A stretch of 13,673 nucleotides of DNA, taken from contig JAPLLM010000127.1 of NCBI GenBank assembly GCA_026387555.1, positions 1 to 13,673 on the forward strand. The letters run 5' to 3'. Below, in pieces: positions 1 through 6,083 of this stretch (position 1 is its first letter; each line of letters opens with the position of its first letter). The position numbers and the translations under genes are program-made. This DNA is from Candidatus Omnitrophota bacterium (lineage in GTDB: Bacteria > Omnitrophota > Gorgyraeia > Gygaellales > Profunditerraquicolaceae). The notes under the pieces are model-generated. The model searched no databases. It had not been told where the DNA came from and was given only the letters and a program-made list of their open reading frames with translations.

Positions 1-1
1 C

Positions 2-463
2 GATGAAGCCCTGATCCGCGCCATGCATAAAACTATTAAAAAGGTCTCCGAGGGTATCGAAGGATTTAAATTCAATACTGCCATCGCCGGGTTAATGGAG
101 TTTACTAACGCCATATACCAGGCAGCCGCGGATAAAGATGTTTTTACTAACTTATTGCTGATGCTCGCTCCCATTGCCCCGCATTTTTGCGAAGAATTGT
201 GGGCTGGGTTGGGCAACAAGGAGAGCATCTTTAAGGCCCCTTGGCCGAAATACGACCCTAAGTTCTTGATTGATGATATTGTGCCGATAGTTTTACAGGT
301 TAATGGTAAGGTTCGTTCGAAAATAGAGGTCCCTGTGGGGATATCAGAAGAAGAGCTTAAAAAGTTAGTTTTGTCCGACGAAAAATTAAAGCCTTGGATT
401 GCGGATAAGGCTGTTAAAAGTTTTATTATTGTCCCGAAAAAGTTAGTAAATATCGTAGTTTAA
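2..463 (+). CDS. leuS: Leucyl-tRNA synthetase, C-terminal part (5' end outside window)
   Basis: This is the last ~153 codons of a class I leucyl-tRNA synthetase, the cytoplasmic enzyme that charges tRNA(Leu) with leucine. The frame is already open at base 2, so the catalytic core and editing domain lie upstream of the window. What is visible is the helical anticodon-binding domain, with the characteristic LAPIAPHFCEELW stretch (about 48-60 residues after the ATG at base 23) and the W-P-K-Y/F element. It is followed by the C-terminal domain with the family signature VLQVNGKVRSKIEVP, which contacts the tRNA elbow. The stop is TAA at 461-463. The next gene starts 19 nt later with its own ribosome binding site, so the two are probably co-transcribed. 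Identity is clear; nothing in the visible part is abnormal. Confidence 0.95.
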   Translation, partial: DEALIRAMHKTIKKVSEGIEGFKFNTAIAGLMEFTNAIYQAAADKDVFTNLLLMLAPIAPHFCEELWAGLGNKESIFKAPWPKYDPKFLIDDIVPIVLQVNGKVRSKIEVPVGISEEELKKLVLSDEKLKPWIADKAVKSFIIVPKKLVNIVV

Positions 464-482
464 CAGGAATGGGAGGTGTCAG

Positions 483-1028
483 ATGGCTCCCAGTAAGCTT
501 TTTGTTCCGATAGCGGTATTGCTCTTGCTTGTTTGCGTTAAGTCATATGCTGCGGATTACCAGATTGAAGATTCTCCCAGCGTCCCCGATGTCACTGTTG
601 TTAGTCCATCTTTTGATTCATATCCGGCTATGGTGATGCCGCCAAGCGGGCCGCTAACCAATGATTATCAGATTCCCTTCGATTATCAGACTGTAGTTGG
701 CGTGTATACACCGGAAAATACGATTAATCCTTACGTGCCGCTAACTTCAGGATTTAATCCGAATCTCCCCCAGAACAGCCTTGACCCTGTTTTTAATCCG
801 GCGCTGTCCGGTTTTGCAACTAATCCATTCTTCCCGGATCAAAGCCTAAACAATCCCGATTATCTTAACAGCCTCAATTCTCTATCTGCGAATTCCCTTT
901 CTTCGGGGTTACCTCCTACCGGACTGTTAGATAAGCTTCAGATGGACGAGGAGCTTAGGAAAGCCAATGAAATGGCCTCTCCCAAGATCGACGATTCCCA
1001 AAATAATATAGCAGCGGATATTAACTAA
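483..1028 (+). CDS. Exported Pro/Asn/Ser-rich hypothetical protein
   Basis: I do not recognise this 181-residue protein. Residues 1-23 are a clear signal peptide: a lysine near the start, a hydrophobic run around VPIAVLLLLVCV, and a likely signal peptidase I cut after S-Y-A. The mature part is low in lysine and arginine, rich in Pro, Asn, Ser and Leu, and looks extended or disordered. It has loosely repeated short units: DYQI twice (near 26 and 61), NP-x-x-P/NPxF type units between about 80 and 125, and an SLN/SLS-rich run near 130-142. The last ~35 residues are charged and probably helical. There is no lipobox cysteine. The ATG follows a strong GGGAGG ribosome binding site 19 nt after leuS. 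A surface or periplasmic location is inferred; function is unknown. Confidence 0.75.
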   Translation: MAPSKLFVPIAVLLLLVCVKSYAADYQIEDSPSVPDVTVVSPSFDSYPAMVMPPSGPLTNDYQIPFDYQTVVGVYTPENTINPYVPLTSGFNPNLPQNSLDPVFNPALSGFATNPFFPDQSLNNPDYLNSLNSLSANSLSSGLPPTGLLDKLQMDEELRKANEMASPKIDDSQNNIAADIN

Positions 1029-1092
1029 CCGAAATTATTGAGTTAGATTTACCTCTTTTTTACGTCTATTGATGTAGAAAGGGGGTATTTTT

Positions 1093-1422
1093 ATGTTTAA
1101 CCTGACTCAAGATGAACGTAAGGTGATTTTGTTCCTGGTTGCCGTGGCCTTTATCGGGCTCGGCGTAAGTTTTGCGGCTAAACGCAGCGGGCATCTCAAG
1201 AAAATATTAACTACGGATGCCGACATAGGAAAAGTTAATCTAAATAAGGTAAGCCGGGAAGACTTGCTGCGCTTACGCCTCTTCAGCCCGAAGCTGGGTG
1301 AGAAGATTATCGCCTACCGCAACGAGAAAGGGCCGTTAAGCACCTTTGAAGAACTAAGAGGAATCAAAGGAATAAATGACAAGCGTATTGAAGAGCTCGA
1401 GAGATACTTTTTCCTGCGATGA
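1093..1422 (+). CDS. ComEA-like helix-hairpin-helix membrane-anchored DNA-binding protein
   Basis: The protein has 109 residues, with one N-terminal membrane segment (about 12-28, ILFLVAVAFIGLGVSFAA) and a C-terminal (HhH)2 module (about 47-105). The module begins V-N-L-N-K-V-S-R-E-D-L-L and continues with a G-E-K-I-I-A-Y-R turn, F-E-E-L and I-K-G-I, the standard ComEA/T2SK-type order. In competence systems ComEA binds incoming double-stranded DNA outside the inner membrane and feeds it to the ComEC channel. Here its stop overlaps the next ATG by 4 nt (ATGA at 1419-1422) and the next gene is ComEC, so the pairing is functionally consistent. The start follows a GGGGG-containing ribosome binding site (AAAGGGGG, about 8 nt upstream). 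It could alternatively serve another helix-hairpin-helix role, but the neighbour makes DNA uptake the better call. Confidence 0.85.
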   Translation: MFNLTQDERKVILFLVAVAFIGLGVSFAAKRSGHLKKILTTDADIGKVNLNKVSREDLLRLRLFSPKLGEKIIAYRNEKGPLSTFEELRGIKGINDKRIEELERYFFLR

Positions 1423-2822
1423 GGCTCTCTATACCGGCGGTTACCGCGATATTTGCCTGTGGGATATTTGCGGCAGGCAGCCTTAGGCCGTGCTTTGAAT
1501 TTTTTTATTTCGCCGGGGTGCTGTTCCTTATCTTCAGCCTGGCTTCGTTTAAGCGAAAGAATATTCTTATCGTCTGCCTCTGCATTTCGGTATTCGCGCT
1601 CGGTGCGGCGGCCTTAAAGAACTTTAAATTCCTGCCTAAAGACCACGTATCTAATTTTGCTTATTATCGGAACAATTTGATTTATACCATCACCGGAGTG
1701 GTTAAGAGTGAGCCTGCGTCAGCAGGCGCGCAAAGCAAATTTTTGCTTGAGGCGGCCTCAATAGAATACGGCCGTACTAAATATAATTGCCGGGGTTTAG
1801 TCCTGGTAAAGCTTGGCTATCCTCAAAGCCTGTTTTATGGAGACGAAATAATCCTGACCGGCACTCTACACCGGCCGTATAAGTCCTCCGAGGCATTCAA
1901 TTACCGCGATTACCTTGCCCGGCAGGCTATTTATTGCCTGATGAGCGCAAGGTTAGCAAAACTTAAACGGCACAGGTTTTCTTTTACGAAAGCGGCGTTC
2001 TATATAAAGGATAGAATGGAGAAGATGATCTCTGATAATCTCTCTCCGGAGGCTGCGGGGATAATGCTTGCCATGGTCCTAGGCGAGAAAAAGGGGGTAC
2101 CCGCAACAATAAACGGCATGATGGTAAAGACCGGGACCGTGCATATTCTGGTAGTAAGCGGGTTTAATATAGGCATTGTGGCGTTTATTAGCATGCTTTT
2201 CTTAAAAGTGTTAAGGGTCGCGCAAAGGTCTCGCCAAATCTTAACGATTTTAGTCCTGGTAGTTTACTGCCTGATGACCGGTTCATCTAACCCGGTTATG
2301 CGCGCCACGGTAATGGGCGTATTCTTTTTAGCCGGGTTTCTGTTAGAGAGGGAGCCGGATATTTATAACGCGCTTGCATTGGCCGCGTTATTTATTCTGA
2401 TAATAAATCCCGGCCAGCTCTCGGATATCGGATTCCAGCTTTCTTTTGCCAGCGTCATCGCCATCGTTTGTATTTATCCTAAGCTTTGCGCGCTTTTTAA
2501 AATCGAGGAATTAAAGATAAAGGTGTTAAAATTCATCGCTCAAGGGTTTCTTGTCTCTTTGTCCGCATGGCTTGGGACCGCCGGATTTATCGCTTATTAT
2601 TTTAGAATTATTTGTCCGGCAACTGTTTTAGCAAATATTTTCGTAGTCCCTTTGGCTACCCTGATTACTTTGTGCGGTTTCAGCCTGGTGTTTGCGGGAT
2701 TGGTCTTGCCCGGACTTACGCCTTACCTGGGAGCTGCCGGAGAATGCTCAATAGCCCTGCTTTTAAGATTTAATGCCTGGGCTGCGGGTTTGCCGGGTGC
2801 TTATTTCTATTTAGGGGTATGA
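1419..2822 (+). CDS. comEC: ComEC/Rec2-type DNA-uptake channel, lacking the metallo-beta-lactamase domain
   Basis: This is a polytopic inner-membrane protein of 467 residues. Residues 1-65 hold several N-terminal membrane helices, followed by a DUF4131/OB-fold-like extracellular part (about 80-190, with Y-G-D-E-I-I-L-T-G). The competence domain (about 205-460) shows its usual signatures: HILVVSGFNIGI (from residue 242), SSNPVMRATVMG, and NPGQLSDIGFQLSFASV, then a Y-Y-F-x-x-I-x-P-A-T-x-L-A-N-I-F-V-V-P segment. In competent bacteria ComEC carries single-stranded DNA across the inner membrane. Full-length members usually continue into a C-terminal metallo-beta-lactamase domain with an HxHxDH motif. 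This one stops after the membrane domain, and no such motif is encoded downstream before the next promoter. The gene is translationally coupled to the ComEA-like gene by ATGA. Confidence 0.9.
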   Translation: MRLSIPAVTAIFACGIFAAGSLRPCFEFFYFAGVLFLIFSLASFKRKNILIVCLCISVFALGAAALKNFKFLPKDHVSNFAYYRNNLIYTITGVVKSEPASAGAQSKFLLEAASIEYGRTKYNCRGLVLVKLGYPQSLFYGDEIILTGTLHRPYKSSEAFNYRDYLARQAIYCLMSARLAKLKRHRFSFTKAAFYIKDRMEKMISDNLSPEAAGIMLAMVLGEKKGVPATINGMMVKTGTVHILVVSGFNIGIVAFISMLFLKVLRVAQRSRQILTILVLVVYCLMTGSSNPVMRATVMGVFFLAGFLLEREPDIYNALALAALFILIINPGQLSDIGFQLSFASVIAIVCIYPKLCALFKIEELKIKVLKFIAQGFLVSLSAWLGTAGFIAYYFRIICPATVLANIFVVPLATLITLCGFSLVFAGLVLPGLTPYLGAAGECSIALLLRFNAWAAGLPGAYFYLGV

Positions 2823-2828
2823 TTTAAA

Positions 2829-2857
2829 TTGCGAAAATACAAGTTTATTGGTAGAAT
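2829..2857 (+). promoter_or_regulatory. Sigma70-type promoter with extended -10, ahead of the small membrane protein operon
   Basis: A -35 TTGCGA (2829-2834, 4 of 6 consensus) and a -10 TAGAAT (2852-2857, 5 of 6) are separated by 17 bp. TGg directly before the -10 makes it an extended -10. The predicted start is near 2864, giving an ~18-nt leader that carries GGGAGG (2871-2876) before the ATG at 2882. It sits just after comEC, so the next genes probably form a separate transcription unit. Confidence 0.65.
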
Positions 2858-2881
2858 ATACTCACTAAAAGGGAGGATAAA

Positions 2882-3244
2882 ATGTATTGCCCAAAATGCG
2901 GAGCTCAAAATAATGATAAGGATTTAAAGTGTGCGCAATGCGGACAGTTTCTTCATTGTGTGCAGACTGAAGATGCGTTCAGCTCTTTAGTCCCTTACAG
3001 AAATGCCCCGGCTTTAATCGCTTATTATCTGGCGATTTTTTCGTTGATCCCCTGCATAGGCCTTTTTCTGGGTATCGCCGCTTTCTTTTTAGGGCTTAAG
3101 GGTTTGAAGATTTCTAAGGCTACCCCTGAATTAAAAGGCAAGGTCCATGCCTGGGTAGGGATTTTGTTGGGAGGTTTCTTCGGGCTGCTTTATCTTATCC
3201 TGACGGTTTTGTTTTTTGTGGCGGTCGCCGCTGCGAGAAAATAG
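2882..3244 (+). CDS. Zinc-ribbon plus DUF4190-like two-helix membrane protein
   Basis: This protein has 120 residues. Residues 1-22 form a zinc ribbon with C3-x2-C6 and C17-x2-C20. Residues 40-117 form a DUF4190-like domain: two long hydrophobic segments (about 45-72 and 88-115) separated by a short polar hinge containing the typical E-L-K-G-K-x-H-A-W-x-G-I-L-L-G-G. Known DUF4190 proteins are small membrane proteins of unknown function, often with an N-terminal zinc ribbon. It has its own promoter and a strong GGGAGG ribosome binding site, and leads a run of four small membrane protein genes. The same cysteine spacing recurs in the next gene, suggesting a shared soluble partner or a common origin of the ribbon. 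The stop TAG is 9 nt before the next ATG. Confidence 0.8.
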   Translation: MYCPKCGAQNNDKDLKCAQCGQFLHCVQTEDAFSSLVPYRNAPALIAYYLAIFSLIPCIGLFLGIAAFFLGLKGLKISKATPELKGKVHAWVGILLGGFFGLLYLILTVLFFVAVAAARK

Positions 3245-3253
3245 GAGGAAAAT

Positions 3254-3610
3254 ATGTTTTGCACTAAATGCGGAAGTCCTAATGACGATAATGCCTGGAA
3301 ATGTGTGAAATGCGGCCTGGCCTTGGAGCATCCGGTCAATCAGGCGCAAGGCTCGTCCGTTAAAGTGCGTAATTATCTTATCCCCGCCATACTTACTACT
3401 TTATGTTGTTGCGTTCCTTTCGGGATCGTAGCTATTATTTACTCCGCGCAGGTAAATTCTAAAATAGCCGCTTCTGATGCCGACGGAGCGATCGCGTCTT
3501 CCCGGAAAGCTAAAATATGGTGTTGGGTTGCGTTGATCACCGGGATCATTACTACCATAATTTGGGTGGTTATTCAGACGCTTGGCGCCGCAGCTTCCGT
3601 TAAGAAATAA
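3254..3610 (+). CDS. Zinc-ribbon plus CD225/dispanin-family membrane protein
   Basis: This protein has 118 residues. Residues 1-22 form a zinc ribbon with C3, C6, C17 and C20, the same spacing as the preceding protein. A CD225/dispanin domain (about 36-110) follows: the NYLIPAILTTLCCCVPFG intramembrane segment, the I-V-A-I-I-Y-S-A-Q-V-N-S-K amphipathic part, then A-S-R-K-A-K-x-W-C-W leading into the second membrane helix. The family is best known from eukaryotic interferon-induced transmembrane proteins, which alter membrane fusion and fluidity; the bacterial homologues are uncharacterised. The ribosome binding site GGAGG overlaps the end of the previous gene, so the two are surely co-transcribed. 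The family call is strong; function is unknown. Confidence 0.85.
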   Translation: MFCTKCGSPNDDNAWKCVKCGLALEHPVNQAQGSSVKVRNYLIPAILTTLCCCVPFGIVAIIYSAQVNSKIAASDADGAIASSRKAKIWCWVALITGIITTIIWVVIQTLGAAASVKK

Positions 3611-3615
3611 TCCTT

Positions 3616-3951
3616 ATGCCGCAGGATATTTTGTTAAGATTTATTCCGCCGTGCGCCTTTCACGCTTTTACCGGGTTGTATTGCCCGGGTTGCGGTTCTG
3701 CGCGGGCGCTGAATCAACTTTTGCACGGGAACATACTTCTAGCTATTCGTTTTAACCCTTTGACCGTAATGTTCCTGCTTGGGTTCTCCGGCTATTCTTT
3801 ATTTTATACTGCGGCCCGGTTAAAAAAGAGAAATTTCGCGTCAGAATTTATCCGCCCGGTATGGGTCTGGGCGTTGTTGGTCGTAATTTTATTATTCTGG
3901 ATTTTAAGGAACATCCCGTTTTATCCATTTACGCTGCTCGCTCCGCATTAA
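3616..3951 (+). CDS. DUF2752 family membrane protein
   Basis: This protein has 111 residues and matches the DUF2752 pattern: a conserved P-C-x-F-H-x-F-T-G-L-Y-C-P-G-C-G stretch (residues 12-27, cysteines 13, 23 and 26), then A-R-A-L-N-Q-L-L-H-G and F-N-P-L. These are followed by two or three hydrophobic segments (about 48-66, 84-97 and 100-109). DUF2752 proteins are small membrane proteins without an established role, commonly found near CD225, TM2 or zinc-ribbon membrane proteins, as here. The ATG lies 5 nt after the CD225 gene's stop, with no convincing ribosome binding site, suggesting coupled translation. The cysteines could bind a metal or form a disulfide; this is not known. Confidence 0.8.
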   Translation: MPQDILLRFIPPCAFHAFTGLYCPGCGSARALNQLLHGNILLAIRFNPLTVMFLLGFSGYSLFYTAARLKKRNFASEFIRPVWVWALLVVILLFWILRNIPFYPFTLLAPH

Positions 3952-3978
3952 AACGGACAAAAAGAGAAAGGAGACAAA

Positions 3979-4533
3979 ATGAAAAAGGCGTTATTGTTTC
4001 TGGCGTTAGCTTCAATACTTTGTTTTACGTATGTGCAGGCGCAAACCGTTAATGCCCAGGATAATTCAGCGCAGGCTCCGGTTGTTCAGAGCCAGCCGCT
4101 TCCGGCGCAAACTACGGCGCCCGCCGCAACACCTGCGCTCATTCTTACCCCCGGGCAGAAGAAGGTGGCAGTTGCGGTAGCCGCTGCTGCGGTATTGGCG
4201 ATAATGTTCGTGGTGTTTATCCTCTATATTTATTCCTCTGTCTGTATTATGTTTATCGCCAAGAAGACTGCTAAAACTCCGGTGTGGCTTTCCTGGATAC
4301 CCATAGGCAATTTATTCTTGCTCTGTAAAATAGCAGGCATAACCTATTGGTGGCTCCTTCTTCTGTTAGTCTACATCGTGCCGATAGCCGGGCCGCTTCT
4401 TTTCTTGGCCTTTTGCGGCTACCTATGGTATAAAGTCTCTCTGGCTAGAAACAAGCCCGGTTGGGTGGGTATCCTCGGGGTCATCCCCTTAGTGAACTTG
4501 ATCGTCATGGGGTATTTGGCTTTTTCGGAATAG
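3979..4533 (+). CDS. Membrane protein with signal peptide and DUF5684-like C-terminal domain
   Basis: This protein has 184 residues. Residues 1-22 are a signal peptide or first membrane helix (L-L-F-L-A-L-A-S-I-L-C-F, likely cut after V-Q-A). A Gln/Ala/Pro-rich linker (about 23-58) follows. A long hydrophobic helix (about 64-92) then leads into a compact domain of three or four hydrophobic segments containing TAKTPVWLSWIPIGN, I-T-Y-W-W and NKPGWVGILGVIPLVN. The repeated W/P-x-x-x-I-P-x-x-N pattern resembles DUF5684-type membrane domains, seen in proteins annotated as signal peptidase I-associated or of unknown function. The assignment to DUF5684 is from memory of the pattern. The ATG follows AAAGGAG, 27 nt after the DUF2752 gene, so it is probably the last gene of this operon. 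Confidence 0.65.
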   Translation: MKKALLFLALASILCFTYVQAQTVNAQDNSAQAPVVQSQPLPAQTTAPAATPALILTPGQKKVAVAVAAAAVLAIMFVVFILYIYSSVCIMFIAKKTAKTPVWLSWIPIGNLFLLCKIAGITYWWLLLLLVYIVPIAGPLLFLAFCGYLWYKVSLARNKPGWVGILGVIPLVNLIVMGYLAFSE

Positions 4534-4552
4534 CCGGTCAGCCTTAATTAGT

Positions 4553-4581
4553 TTGACAAGATTTACCCCTTGTGTTAGAGT
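4553..4581 (+). promoter_or_regulatory. Strong promoter with near-leaderless start for the BamD-like/lptE/holA operon
   Basis: A perfect -35 TTGACA (4553-4558) and a -10 TAGAGT (4576-4581, 4 of 6) are spaced 17 bp, with TGt immediately upstream of the -10. The transcription start expected 7 nt after the -10 is about 4588, only ~3 nt before the ATG at 4591. No ribosome binding site fits into that leader. Confidence 0.7.
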
Positions 4582-4590
4582 TAAAAGACT

Positions 4591-5049
4591 ATGAAGCGCA
4601 TAATCTTAGTCGCTGTTCTTGTCTTAGGGATTTTTACCGCCCCGGCTTATCCTTATTGGATCTGGACGCCAAAAACCGGCAAGTGGGTAAATCCCAAATA
4701 CTTGCCTAAACCTACTCCCAAAGAGCAGTTTGCTTTCGCCAAGGATTTTTATGACGTTAAGAAATACAAAGAAGCCCTTAGGGAGTTTAAAAAGCTGATT
4801 ACCGTATTTCCCAAGTCTTTTGAGGCCTCGGAGAGCCAGTATTATTCGGGCTTGATAGAAGAGGAGCGCGGAAACCCTTATGAGGCTTTTCTTGCCTATC
4901 AGAAGGTTATCGATAAGTATCCTTTTTCCGAACGCATTCAGGAGATCAACGAGCGGGAGTATAAGATCGCCGAGGAGTTTATGGCCGGGGCAAAACGCAA
5001 GGCCCTGGGCGTAGTCCTTCCGGTTGAAACGCCCGCGATGAAATCTTGA
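4591..5049 (+). CDS. BamD-like outer-membrane assembly TPR protein, N-terminal part (frameshifted)
   Basis: This is the first 152 residues of what looks like one BamD/YfiO-type gene. A signal peptide (about 1-20, A-P-A-Y) is followed by WIWTPKTGKW and then tetratricopeptide-type helix pairs (K-x-Y-K-E-A-L-R-E-F-K-K-L-I and Y-E-A-F-L-A-Y-Q-K-V-I-D-K-Y-P). BamD is a periplasmic scaffold that helps insert beta-barrel proteins into the outer membrane. No lipobox Cys is visible, unlike classical BamD. The frame ends at TGA 5047-5049 in the middle of a repeat, and the homologous sequence resumes one frame away from 5046. Restoring one base near 5038-5041 would give A-M-E-I-L-T-K-V-I-E-N with no interruption. 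Together with the next entry the intact protein would be about 315 residues. Confidence 0.75.
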   Translation: MKRIILVAVLVLGIFTAPAYPYWIWTPKTGKWVNPKYLPKPTPKEQFAFAKDFYDVKKYKEALREFKKLITVFPKSFEASESQYYSGLIEEERGNPYEAFLAYQKVIDKYPFSERIQEINEREYKIAEEFMAGAKRKALGVVLPVETPAMKS

Positions 5050-5534
5050 CCAAGGTAATCGAAAATTCTACCTATGGCCCGCTTGCACCCAAGGCCCAGT
5101 ATAAGCTGGGGCTGGTTTTAAAGAGCCTCTTGCGTTATTACGAGGCGGAAGACTCTTTCAATAAGGTGATCGCGAACTATCCAAATAGCGAATGGGTCGA
5201 GCCTTCCAAGTTCCAGATAGCCAGCTGCCGCGCGGCTGTTTCGCGCGGGCCGGATTACGACCAGGGTTCGATGCAGGAGGCCAAGGAGAAATTCGAGGAA
5301 TTCGTAAAAGAACATCCTGATGCCGTCCTTTCGGAAGAGGCGGAAAAGAATATCGGCGTATTAAGAGAGAAGGAAGCAGCCTCAAGCTTTGGTATCGCAA
5401 AATTCTACGAAAAACAAAAGGCTTATCCTGCGGCTAAGATCTATTATAATGATTGCGTGGATAACTATTCCGATACCGTCTGGGCGGTAAAGGCCGCGGA
5501 GAGGCTGCAGATGCTGGAGAAGATGAAAAAATGA
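5046..5534 (+). CDS. BamD-like TPR protein, C-terminal part (out of frame with N-terminal part)
   Basis: This is the continuation of the preceding BamD-like gene in another frame. It contains further tetratricopeptide-type repeats: TKVIENSTYGPLAPKAQYKL (about 2-21), Y-Y-E-A-E-D-S-F-N-K-V-I-A-N-Y-P, an E-F-V-K-E-H-P repeat, and a final A-S-S-F-G-I-A-K-F-Y-E-K-Q-K-A-Y-P-A-A-K-I-Y-Y repeat. It has no signal peptide. The only early start is a TTG (5046-5048) that overlaps the upstream TGA (TTGA), with no ribosome binding site, so independent expression would require coupling. The simpler reading is a one-base loss in a single gene. Its stop overlaps lptE (ATGA, 5531-5534), keeping the operon order BamD-like, lptE, holA. 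Confidence 0.7.
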   Translation: MTKVIENSTYGPLAPKAQYKLGLVLKSLLRYYEAEDSFNKVIANYPNSEWVEPSKFQIASCRAAVSRGPDYDQGSMQEAKEKFEEFVKEHPDAVLSEEAEKNIGVLREKEAASSFGIAKFYEKQKAYPAAKIYYNDCVDNYSDTVWAVKAAERLQMLEKMKK

Positions 5535-6079
5535 AGAAGACCAACCTATTATTAGCCTCTAGTTTTTTATTATTGACCGTTGTTTTATCCGGCTGCGGAT
5601 ATACTACGCGTTCGATGATCGCCTCTAAATACCGCACTATTTACGTGCAGCCGTTTGTGAATAAGATCGATATCACTAACGAGGCATACTCCGCCAATAA
5701 ATACCGCATCTACCGGCCGTTGTTAGAGTCTGACGTGACCAAGAAGGTTATCAATAAGTACCTTTTTGACGGAAATCTTAAGCCGGTAAAAGAAAGCAAG
5801 GCGGATGTGATCTTAAAAGGCGAGTTGATAGATTTTCGCAAAGACCCCTTAAGATACGACCAGAGTGATAATGTCGCGGAGTATCGTATTAATATCGTCC
5901 TCAATATTTCTCTTTGGGACAGGGCGTCCGATACCTTGATCTGGGAGGAGAATGGATTTACCGGAGACTACTCTTTCTTTACTTCCGGCTCGCAGGCAAC
6001 TTCGGAAGACTCTGCAGTAACCAAGGCCCTTGACGACCTTGCGCGCAGAGTCGTAGAGCGGACTGTTGAGCAGTGGTAG
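5531..6079 (+). CDS. lptE: LptE-like lipopolysaccharide-assembly lipoprotein
   Basis: This protein has 182 residues. A lipoprotein signal peptide ends at the lipobox L-S-G-C (Cys about residue 22), followed by G-Y-T-T-R as in many LptE proteins. The body shows the LptE/LptE-like pattern: an early strand I-Y-V-Q-P-F-V-N-K, an E-S-D-V-T-K-K-V-I-N-K-Y helix, A-D-V-I-L-K-G-E-L-I-D-F-R, Y-R-I-N-I-V-L-N-I-S-L-W-D and a final helix (A-L-D-D-L-A-R-R-V-V-E). LptE is the plug of the LptD outer-membrane channel that inserts lipopolysaccharide. It sits between a BamD-like gene and holA; lptE next to holA is a widespread arrangement. The start overlaps the upstream stop by 4 nt. Confidence 0.85.
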   Translation: MKKTNLLLASSFLLLTVVLSGCGYTTRSMIASKYRTIYVQPFVNKIDITNEAYSANKYRIYRPLLESDVTKKVINKYLFDGNLKPVKESKADVILKGELIDFRKDPLRYDQSDNVAEYRINIVLNISLWDRASDTLIWEENGFTGDYSFFTSGSQATSEDSAVTKALDDLARRVVERTVEQW

Positions 6080-6083
6080 GCTT

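Noticed and set aside
3861..4052. Overlapping + strand frame between the DUF2752 and DUF5684-like genes
   Set aside because: It overlaps two better supported genes in another frame, and its translation shows no recognisable features.
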